The notes under the pieces: model-generated
What the model was told of the DNA's origin: nothing
Databases searched by the model: none
Seen by the model: only the letters and a program-made list of their open reading frames with translations
Source: Oceanospirillaceae bacterium UBA1126
GTDB taxonomy: Bacteria; Pseudomonadota; Gammaproteobacteria; Pseudomonadales; Balneatricaceae
DNA length: 9,060 nucleotides
NCBI GenBank assembly: GCA_002312935.1
Contig: DCAT01000024.1
Location: 1 to 9,060, forward strand
Reading direction: 5' to 3'
Shown: positions 1 through 5,874 of the stretch, piece by piece
Layout: each line of letters opens with the position of its first letter
Position numbering within the stretch: position 1 is the first letter of the stretch
Position numbers and translations under genes: made by a program

Positions 1-117
1 AATAATAAAAGCGTAAATTTTAGCATAGCTTTTACTTCGGCATGCTTCTTTTCTGCAGTGATTCCCTTAGAATAGGCACTAAACTATTCCCACTCATTGT
101 GACACCTAGGCATATTT
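1..117. other. Upstream region of rsmD, cut by the window edge
   Basis: This is an AT-rich stretch ahead of rsmD. It must hold the rsmD promoter unless rsmD is co-transcribed with a gene to the left, but I see no convincing -35/-10 pair. Two partial frames touch the left edge. The plus frame from base 1 is open to a TAG at 73-75, which could be the last 24 codons of an upstream gene. A minus-strand ATG at 26-24 starts a frame reading M-L-K-F-T-L-L-L, which resembles the start of a signal peptide and runs off the edge. Only a weak GAAG lies 8 nt ahead of that ATG. Neither frame is long enough to call as a gene. Confidence 0.4.
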
Positions 118-804
118 ATGGCCCGAAAACCGAGTTCAAAATCTTCTCGTCCTTCATCTCAACTGCGGTCTTCTGGAACTGGGACTAAGTCTGGAAAGGT
201 GGTTGAAATTGGCCAAGCAGGCCGTAAAAACTTGCGTATTATTGCTGGAGAATGGCGGGGGAGAAAAATTCCATTTGCCACTGTAGCAGGCCTTCGACCA
301 ACCCAGGATAGAGTGAGAGAGACTCTATTTAACTGGGTTTCTGACCTTATACCAGGTGCGACCTGCTTAGATTTATTTGCGGGCACAGGGGCATTAGGTT
401 TAGAGGCTTTGTCTCGTGGGGCAAAGCAAGTCAACTTTGTTGACCTTTCCGTCATAGCGACAAGCACTCTTAATGACAATTTAAAACAGCTATCCATAGC
501 GGAAGGTCAGGTAGCCAAAGTAGAGCAAATGAGTAGCTTTGATTGGTTAAGGCATTATAAGGCCCTTTCAACAACGTCTGAGCCAATGAAGCCCTATGAC
601 CTGGTGTTTTTAGATCCACCTTTTACCTTAGCGCTGATGCCGGATATGCTCATAGCATTATTTGATAGCCAATGTTTATCACCTAAGGCTGTGATTTATG
701 TGGAGCAGGCACAACCCCTTACCGATTTGTCTTTGCCACAAGGCTGGACGTTACACCGCAGCAAAAAAGCGGGGCAAGTTTTTTATGGCCTCATTAGTTG
801 TTGA
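118..804 (+). CDS. rsmD: 16S rRNA (guanine(966)-N(2))-methyltransferase RsmD
   Basis: This is an S-adenosylmethionine-dependent methyltransferase that modifies the exocyclic N2 of G966 (E. coli numbering) in 16S rRNA during small-subunit assembly in the cytoplasm. Residues 39-51 carry the family signature LRIIAGEWRGRKI, and residues 59-73 carry the GLRPTQDRVRETLFN block. The SAM-binding motif I is LDLFAGTGALGLEAL (84-98), and the catalytic DPPF motif (166-169) follows LVFL. The C-terminal AGQVFYG matches the family end. The protein is 228 aa, against about 198 in E. coli from memory. The excess is mostly a Ser/Arg/Lys-rich N-terminal tail of roughly 27 residues, likely disordered. ATG 118 is kept because AGG sits 7 nt upstream. 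A GTG at 199 would trim the tail, but its purine-rich stretch is too close to act as a ribosome binding site. The gene converges on astB with 6 nt between stop codons and has no functional link to the arginine genes. Confidence 0.95.
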   Translation: MARKPSSKSSRPSSQLRSSGTGTKSGKVVEIGQAGRKNLRIIAGEWRGRKIPFATVAGLRPTQDRVRETLFNWVSDLIPGATCLDLFAGTGALGLEALSRGAKQVNFVDLSVIATSTLNDNLKQLSIAEGQVAKVEQMSSFDWLRHYKALSTTSEPMKPYDLVFLDPPFTLALMPDMLIALFDSQCLSPKAVIYVEQAQPLTDLSLPQGWTLHRSKKAGQVFYGLISC

Positions 805-810
805 GTGGAA

Positions 811-2178
811 TTAACGCTGAAAGTCGTAAACGCTGCCTAAGTTCAAGATTTGTGTTAGCTCATCCAAGGCACTGCGACTTTCAGTGATTAGTTGTGGGTC
901 AGCTAAGTCAGACTCACAAAGAGTGTCCCGGTAGTGCTTTTCTGTCCAGGCCATCAAGTCAGAGAATAGACTGTCGCTCATAATGCACGCAGGGTTTACC
1001 GCGGCTTGCTCAGCCTCATTAAGCACCACACGAAGGCGCAAGCATGCAGGGCCACCGCCATTGCTCATGCTTTGCTGTAGGTCAAATACCAAAATCTCTT
1101 CAATTGCACTGTCACTGGCAATGAGCTGGTCTAAGTAAGCCGAAACCTTAGTATTTTCAAGGCATTCTTGCGGAACAACAATTCCCATTTTGCCATCATT
1201 TAAGTGAGGCAGACTTAATAATTGACTGTTAAATAAGTAACTGGTTACGGCATCTTGAACTGACACTTGGTCATTTGGCACTTCGATAAACTGCATCTCA
1301 CCATTACCCAGGTTAGACATCGCTTGCTGTAAGTTATGGTTCACTTCATTAGTATTTAAAAAGGCAAGCTGATGGTAAAAAGACACATTACTGTTGCCCA
1401 CGGCAATCACGTCATTGTGGAATACGCCGGCGTCAATTACATCTGGGTTTTGTTGAGCAAATACCACCTGCTCATCTTTTAGGCCGTGTAAACGTGCTAC
1501 AGCTTGAGACGCTTCTAAGCTCTGGCGAGCCGGATACTTAATCGGTTTTGGAGCTTGGCCATTAAAGGCATGCTGGCCATAAACGAACAATTCTACTCCA
1601 GCCTTACCGTAGGTTTGGCAAAAGCGGGTGTGATTGGCAGCACCTTCATCGCCAAAATGGTCCGAAGCTGGCAATGCCTGGTGATGAGAAAAATGGTCTT
1701 CGTTGGCGAAAGTAGCGCGCAATATACGGCCTGTTGTGCCATGTTCAATAGAGCGGTGGAAGCGATTAACTAAGTTTGCAGGGGTAAAGTGTAAACGGCC
1801 ATCAGGGCAATCTGAACTAGGTGAAACTGTGGCGGCGTTGGCTGTCCACATGCTTGACGCAGAGAAACAAGACGCAAGTAGTGCGGGGTCTTTTTTTGCG
1901 ACTTGTTGAACCACTTGGCTATCACTACCGGTGAATCCAAGACGACGCAAGGTATAAAGATCTGGACGCGACTGAGGAGCCAATACGCCTTGGACCATGC
2001 CCATGTCGTGCAGCGACTTCATCTTCTGCAAGCCTTGTTGAGCAGCCTGCTTGGGGTTGGACGGACGCGCTGAATTACTGCTAGAGGCGACATTGCCATA
2101 AGACAATCCACCGTAGTTATGAGTGGGCCCTACTAGGCCATCAAAGTTAGCTTCACGAGTTTGCATTGGTGTGTTCAT
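811..2178 (-). CDS. astB: N-succinylarginine dihydrolase AstB
   Basis: This is the second enzyme of the arginine succinyltransferase pathway. It hydrolyses N2-succinylarginine to N2-succinylornithine, 2 NH3 and CO2 in the cytoplasm, and belongs to the guanidine-modifying (pentein) fold. Numbered from ATG 2178 (455 aa; E. coli AstB is about 447), the expected triad is present: Glu178 in GDEGAANH, His254 in FHNDVIAV, and nucleophile Cys379 in NGGGPACLRLRVVL. Other family hallmarks are NFDGLVGPTHNYGGLSYGN near the N-terminus, FAQQNPDVID ahead of the catalytic His, VPQEC, and LNLGSVYDFQR at the end. An in-frame TTG at 2184 lengthens the frame by two codons, but AGAGG (2189-2185) lies 6 nt before ATG 2178 and abuts the TTG, so ATG 2178 is preferred. 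The gene starts 9 nt after the astD stop, and its ribosome binding site overlaps that stop codon, so translation is probably coupled. It appears to be the last operon gene. Confidence 0.97.
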   Translation of the reverse strand: MNTPMQTREANFDGLVGPTHNYGGLSYGNVASSSNSARPSNPKQAAQQGLQKMKSLHDMGMVQGVLAPQSRPDLYTLRRLGFTGSDSQVVQQVAKKDPALLASCFSASSMWTANAATVSPSSDCPDGRLHFTPANLVNRFHRSIEHGTTGRILRATFANEDHFSHHQALPASDHFGDEGAANHTRFCQTYGKAGVELFVYGQHAFNGQAPKPIKYPARQSLEASQAVARLHGLKDEQVVFAQQNPDVIDAGVFHNDVIAVGNSNVSFYHQLAFLNTNEVNHNLQQAMSNLGNGEMQFIEVPNDQVSVQDAVTSYLFNSQLLSLPHLNDGKMGIVVPQECLENTKVSAYLDQLIASDSAIEEILVFDLQQSMSNGGGPACLRLRVVLNEAEQAAVNPACIMSDSLFSDLMAWTEKHYRDTLCESDLADPQLITESRSALDELTQILNLGSVYDFQR

Positions 2179-2184
2179 CGTCAA

Positions 2185-2189
2185 CCTCT
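2185..2189 (-). promoter_or_regulatory. Ribosome binding site that fixes the astB start
   Basis: AGAGG on the minus strand lies 6 nt before ATG 2178 and directly abuts the alternative TTG at 2184. It therefore selects the ATG. Its upstream end overlaps the TAG stop codon of astD (2190-2188). Confidence 0.7.
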
Positions 2190-3651
2190 AAAGGTCTAGC
2201 CCAGGGCTTAATTGCTGCGGCATGGTCAATACATCCGCTTCAATAGAGGCTACTGGGTAAGCACAATAATCCGCTGCATAAAACGCACTAGCACGATGGT
2301 TGCCACTGGCTCCTACGCCACCAAATGGCGCTGCACCGCTGGCACCGGTAATTTGTTTGTTCCAGTTTACAATGCCTGCACGAATGCGTGGCAAGAAGTA
2401 ATCGTACTCCTTGCGGGAGTCACTTAACAAGCCGGCTGATAAGCCAAAGCTGGTGTTATTAGCCATAGTGATCGCCTGGTCAAAATTGTCATAGCGTGTT
2501 AGCGTGAGCAGCGGTCCAAAGTACTCCTCATCTGGTAAATCCTTAGCGTTGGTCACGTCTACCAAACCTGGGCTTAATAGGCCTGTATTTGCTGTAAGTA
2601 GCCTCATTGTGACCAAAGACTTAGCCCCTTGTTTAATTAAGGCTTGTTGCGCCGTTAATAATTGCTGGGCTGCAGTAGACGAAATTACAGAACCCATAAA
2701 TGGCGCGGGTTCAGCATCATAAAAACCGACGCGAATTTTGCCAATAGCGGTCACTAGCATCTCTACTAAATGATCGCCTTGTGCACCTTTAGGAATATAC
2801 AAACGACGAGCACAGGTACAACGCTGGCCAGCTGAAATGTAGGCTGATTGAATGATTTCATGCACGGCAGCACGAGTGTCTGCTACTTGGCTCACTATTA
2901 ATGGGTTGTTGCCTCCCATTTCTAGTGCCAAAATTTTGTCAGGACGACCTGCATATTGCGTATGCAGTAACATTCCCGTGCTAGAGCTGCCAGTAAAAAA
3001 TAAGCCGTCAATACCATTGTGATTAGCCAGTGCAATGCCCGTTTCACGAGCCCCTTGAACAAGGTTAATTACGCCTGCAGGTAAGCCTGCATTTAACCAA
3101 CACTTTACTGTTAGCTCAGCCACCATGGGTGTTTGTTCACTCGGTTTAAACACCACGGTGTTACCTGCCAAAAGAGCTGGAACAATATGACCGTTTGGCA
3201 AGTGGCCAGGGAAATTATAAGGGCCGAACACCGCCACAACACCATGGGGCCGGTGGCGCAACCATGCTTGAGTACCTGGCGGTGCAGGTTTACTCACAAC
3301 ACCTGTCCGCTCCTCATAAGCCTTTGCAGATAGATCTATTTTGCCTGCCATAGCGGCCGCTTCTGTGCGTGTCTCCCATAAAGGTTTACCCGTTTCTTGA
3401 GCGATGGCAATCGCTATTTCTTCAGCATGTTCTTTTAATTGTGTTTGAAAGGCTTTAACCACAGCAAGGCGGTCCGCGTAACTCGTTAAAGACCATGCCA
3501 GAAAGGCTGCCCGGGCAGCAGTGATAGCGTCATCTATTTGTTGAGAGTCAGCACCTTGGCCTTGCCAAAGGATGTCGTTGTTGGCCGGGTTAAGAGAATT
3601 AAAAGTGGGACCATTCCCGGTTAACCACTGGTTGTCGATTAAGTGAGTCAT
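2188..3651 (-). CDS. astD: N-succinylglutamate 5-semialdehyde dehydrogenase AstD
   Basis: This is an aldehyde dehydrogenase-superfamily enzyme that oxidises N-succinylglutamate 5-semialdehyde to N-succinylglutamate with NAD(P)+, step four of the AST pathway. It is 487 aa, the usual size (E. coli about 492). Visible catalytic elements are Asn146 in the oxyanion motif GPYNFPGHLPNGH, the nucleotide-binding GSSSTG loop (221-226), general base Glu244 in LALEMGGNNPL, nucleophile Cys278 in AGQRCTCARR, and Glu376 in EEYFGPLL. The run AGQRCTCARR, the APFGGVGASGNHR block (441-453) and the SPGLDL ending are typical of AstD rather than generic aldehyde dehydrogenases. AAGGA (3662-3658) precedes ATG 3651 by 6 nt. 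The gene begins 16 nt after the aruG stop, and its stop overlaps the astB ribosome binding site, which places it firmly inside the operon. I see no damage or missing key residue. Confidence 0.97.
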   Translation of the reverse strand: MTHLIDNQWLTGNGPTFNSLNPANNDILWQGQGADSQQIDDAITAARAAFLAWSLTSYADRLAVVKAFQTQLKEHAEEIAIAIAQETGKPLWETRTEAAAMAGKIDLSAKAYEERTGVVSKPAPPGTQAWLRHRPHGVVAVFGPYNFPGHLPNGHIVPALLAGNTVVFKPSEQTPMVAELTVKCWLNAGLPAGVINLVQGARETGIALANHNGIDGLFFTGSSSTGMLLHTQYAGRPDKILALEMGGNNPLIVSQVADTRAAVHEIIQSAYISAGQRCTCARRLYIPKGAQGDHLVEMLVTAIGKIRVGFYDAEPAPFMGSVISSTAAQQLLTAQQALIKQGAKSLVTMRLLTANTGLLSPGLVDVTNAKDLPDEEYFGPLLTLTRYDNFDQAITMANNTSFGLSAGLLSDSRKEYDYFLPRIRAGIVNWNKQITGASGAAPFGGVGASGNHRASAFYAADYCAYPVASIEADVLTMPQQLSPGLDL

Positions 3652-3667
3652 AACTATTCCTTATGCT

Positions 3668-4714
3668 TTAGAGGCGCGGGCCAAATAGAGGCACTACGCG
3701 TATTGAGTCGCCAGTAGTAACGTGCAGGGCGGTGGCTAGTTCAGTACTAATGCACAAAGGGCCAAATTCTGGGGTTTTGATATACACCATAGTGCACCGA
3801 TAGCCAGTGAGGCTTGTGTTACTGACAAGATAGGGTGTTTCGCTTGCAGGCCGGTTATCCTCGACAGTATCTTTAACAGTCACGGTGTAACATTTGCTGT
3901 CTCGAACAGCACGAATATCTTGCACTTGTGTTTCTAGGGCAGGGCCACCATCAAAAATGTCTACGTAACCTTGATAGCGAAAACCTTCATCTTCCAGCAT
4001 TTTACGGGCTGGTCTCGTGCTAGCGTGCACTTTACCAATGACGTCTTGAGCCTCTTGGGGTAATAAATTAATATAAAGAGGGTGACGGGGCATCAGTTCG
4101 GCAATAAATTCTTTTTTACCTAAGCCGGTTAAATGATCTGCATCAGCAAATGGCATATCGAAAAAGTGGGCGCCTAAACCATCCCAAAAAGGGGATTGGC
4201 CATCGTCATTAGAAACCCCTCGCATCTCAGCAATAATTTTGCTTTCAAAGCGTTCTGGAAATTCTGCTAGGAAGAGAAAGCGGCTCTTTGATAATAAGTT
4301 ACCATTCTTGCTGTGGCGGTAGTTAGGGTCTAAAAATAAGGTACAGACTTCGGCGCAAGCTGTTTGGTCATTGCTTAAATACAAGGTAGGGAAGGTGTTA
4401 TGCACACTCAGTTCCCGGCTGGAATGCACTAAGGTGCCAATACGATAGCTGTACCAAGGGCTAGATAACCCAATGGAAGACTCAATGCCACAGATACCCA
4501 CAACCTTGGAGACCAAGGTGTCCTCTAGCACAAACATATAGCTTTGTTCATGCTTAAGGTTTGCCTGACCACTGAAGGCGGCCAAGGAAGATGCAATCTT
4601 GCAGGCAATGCGATCTGGATCTGCAGGCAATGATGTAAAACCAATGCCCGCTTTACGGGCTAAATTGAGTAGGGCGTCAGCATCGGTCTCCATTAAGGGA
4701 CGGATTATCATCAT
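3668..4714 (-). CDS. astA: Arginine N-succinyltransferase, AstA/AruG-type subunit
   Basis: It transfers succinate from succinyl-CoA to the alpha-amino group of L-arginine, the committing step of the AST pathway. In Pseudomonas two paralogous subunits (AruF and AruG) form the enzyme; in E. coli a single AstA does. This 348-aa protein is the copy closer to E. coli AstA and AruG. From the first Met, it has the N-terminal IIRPL, FVLEDT (61-66), PWYSYRIGTLVHSS (86-99), CTLFLDPNYR (124-133), LLSKSRFLFLAEFPERF (140-156), IAEMRG followed by SPFW (161-177), FIAELMP (203-209) and YVDIFDGGP (250-258). The fold is GNAT-like by family knowledge. Two ATGs stand in tandem. GGAGG (4725-4721) lies 6 nt before ATG 4714 and 9 nt before ATG 4711. 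The second aligns better with family N-termini (MIIRP), so the start is uncertain by one residue. A 152-nt spacer separates it from aruF. Confidence 0.95.
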   Translation of the reverse strand: MMIIRPLMETDADALLNLARKAGIGFTSLPADPDRIACKIASSLAAFSGQANLKHEQSYMFVLEDTLVSKVVGICGIESSIGLSSPWYSYRIGTLVHSSRELSVHNTFPTLYLSNDQTACAEVCTLFLDPNYRHSKNGNLLSKSRFLFLAEFPERFESKIIAEMRGVSNDDGQSPFWDGLGAHFFDMPFADADHLTGLGKKEFIAELMPRHPLYINLLPQEAQDVIGKVHASTRPARKMLEDEGFRYQGYVDIFDGGPALETQVQDIRAVRDSKCYTVTVKDTVEDNRPASETPYLVSNTSLTGYRCTMVYIKTPEFGPLCISTELATALHVTTGDSIRVVPLFGPRL

Positions 4715-4866
4715 CGGGGGCCTCCAGACAGGCTTTTAACAACATTTCTCTGCTGTAAATAGTACTCGTGTTTACGCACAAACTCTTTTGCATTTGCACT
4801 TCTGGATTTAGATATAGAGACTTTTTTAGTGCATCGTTTATGGAAAACGACAGGCCACTCAGTTCA
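4711..4866 (-). other. Spacer between aruF and aruG with possible small open frames
   Basis: This is the only sizeable gap inside the operon. Right after aruF come tandem stops, TAA (4869-4867) and TGA (4866-4864). The same frame then stays open for 50 codons (4863-4712) and stops at a TGA (4713-4711) that overlaps the aruG ATG in an ATGA arrangement. That frame encodes a strongly basic peptide ending in KSLSGGPR but has no ATG. Its only common alternative start is GTG 4779, which would give 22 aa and has a poorly spaced purine run ahead of it. A second frame is also open and contains ATG 4793, giving 38 aa that end at 4677 inside aruG. A weak 6-bp inverted repeat (4834-4839 with 4845-4850) has no T-run, so it is not a terminator. 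I see no clear internal promoter. Neither frame can be called a gene from sequence alone; leader peptide, remnant and plain spacer all remain possible. Confidence 0.25.
4721..4725 (-). promoter_or_regulatory. Ribosome binding site of aruG/astA
   Basis: A consensus GGAGG on the minus strand lies 6 nt before ATG 4714 and 9 nt before ATG 4711. It is followed by an unusual CCCCCG spacer. It supports independent initiation of aruG after the 152-nt gap, and leaves open which of the two tandem ATGs is used. Confidence 0.7.
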
Positions 4867-5874
4867 TTACAGTTGGCAATAGGTTAAGGTGTCACCAGTA
4901 GCCACTTTTAAACCGTCTATTTGACCTGCACTGAGCACCAGTGATAAGCCTTGCTTACGGGCGATAATGCAGCGAAAGTCGAGGCAGCTGTTGTTGCACA
5001 CGAGTACTCGTTTACCATGCAATACTTCGTCGCCTATTAAGGCCTGTGCTTGCTCTGCATGACGAATTGCGCGAAGGTGACGGGTACGTACTTCTAAAAT
5101 AGGCCCCGCATCAAAAATGTCCACGTGGCCTTCAAAGTGTAAGCCTTCATGCTCCAGAATATTTACAATGTCTTCAACGTCATCATGGTGTTGACCAATC
5201 ACAGCTTGTGCTTTGTCACTTAACAAGGGGACATAAAGTGGGTAACGGGGCATGAGGTTGGCAATAAAATGTTTATTGCTAGACGTTGTTAGTAAATCAG
5301 CTTCGTTAAAGTCCATAGTGAAAAAGTGTCGGCCTACAGATTCCCAAAAGGGTGAAACACCATCACTGCCAATGACTCCTTTCATTTCAGCAATAGTGGT
5401 GGCTGCAAAACGCTCTGGAAAACAGGCCATGAATAGCAAACGAGATTTGGACAGTAGCTGATCGTAAAAGTCACAGCGATAATCAGGTTCTAAATAAAAC
5501 GAACTAAGGCGTGACGCGCCCGTGTAATCGTGGTTGATATGTAAGGCTGGGATACGATTATTGATTTTTAAATCAATAGAGGAATGGGTCACCTGGTCAA
5601 CCCGATAGGTATAGTAAGGCTGGCTTAAACCCACGGTTGCATCCACTGTGCAGGTGCCTACTAAGCGGTTAGCAAGAGTGTCTTCCATAACAAAGGTGTA
5701 GCCCTCTTCACCCGCATGACCTACGCTAGAAGCAAAGGATAATTCACTGTGATTTATCTTTTGAGTTAGCTGTGTTGGGTGATTAGGCAAGTTAGTATGG
5801 CCCACCCCTGTGGCTGCAGCAAAGTTATTAAAGTCTTCACCATCGTCATTTTTGATAGGCCGTACGATTAACAT
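4867..5874 (-). CDS. aruF: Arginine N-succinyltransferase, AruF-type subunit
   Basis: This is the second paralogous subunit of arginine/ornithine succinyltransferase, expected to form a heteromer with the downstream AruG-type protein and act at the first AST step. Numbered from ATG 5874 (335 aa; AruF is about 338), it shows LIVRPI at the N-terminus, YTFVMEDT (59-66), PYYTYR (86-91), HDYTG followed by SSFYLEPDYR (124-133), LLSKSRLLFMACFPERF (140-156), IAEMKG and SPFWESVGRHFF (161-185), and HVDIFDAGP (250-258). The HD-TG-S-L-SFY pattern is AruF-like, whereas the neighbour has the AruG/AstA-like T-E-C-LFL pattern. One oddity is FIANLMP (203-209), where family members I recall have a Glu (A-E-L-M-P). 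A GTG at 5907 would add 11 residues, but the family begins at the ATG, which has GGAG 8 nt upstream. The start overlaps the end of the M20 gene by 7 nt, indicating translational coupling. Confidence 0.93.
   Translation of the reverse strand: MLIVRPIKNDDGEDFNNFAAATGVGHTNLPNHPTQLTQKINHSELSFASSVGHAGEEGYTFVMEDTLANRLVGTCTVDATVGLSQPYYTYRVDQVTHSSIDLKINNRIPALHINHDYTGASRLSSFYLEPDYRCDFYDQLLSKSRLLFMACFPERFAATTIAEMKGVIGSDGVSPFWESVGRHFFTMDFNEADLLTTSSNKHFIANLMPRYPLYVPLLSDKAQAVIGQHHDDVEDIVNILEHEGLHFEGHVDIFDAGPILEVRTRHLRAIRHAEQAQALIGDEVLHGKRVLVCNNSCLDFRCIIARKQGLSLVLSAGQIDGLKVATGDTLTYCQL

Noticed and set aside
159..497. 112-codon minus-strand frame inside rsmD
   Set aside because: It is fully antisense to the conserved RsmD core, including motif I, with no recognisable domain.
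756..784. Hairpin CCGC/GCGG followed by a T-run near the rsmD end as a terminator
   Set aside because: The stem is only 4 bp with a 9-nt loop, the T-run begins 6 nt away, and the whole element lies in conserved coding sequence (KKAGQVFYG).
1555..1909. Plus-strand open frames opposite astB (and similar ones opposite astD, aruF, the M20 gene, astC and the dehydrogenase)
   Set aside because: They lie entirely within clearly conserved minus-strand genes, show no recognisable motifs, and are antisense shadows.
4834..4850. Inverted repeat TCGTTT/AAACGA in the aruF-aruG spacer as a terminator
   Set aside because: The stem is short and AT-rich, and it is followed by an A-run rather than a T-run in the transcribed direction. 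It would also cut the operon before aruG.
4761..5016. Similar AGTACTCG-type stretches in the spacer and in the aruF coding region (near 4761 and 5004) as a duplicated segment
   Set aside because: Only about a dozen bases agree, and the similarity does not extend on either side. Chance is the simpler explanation.
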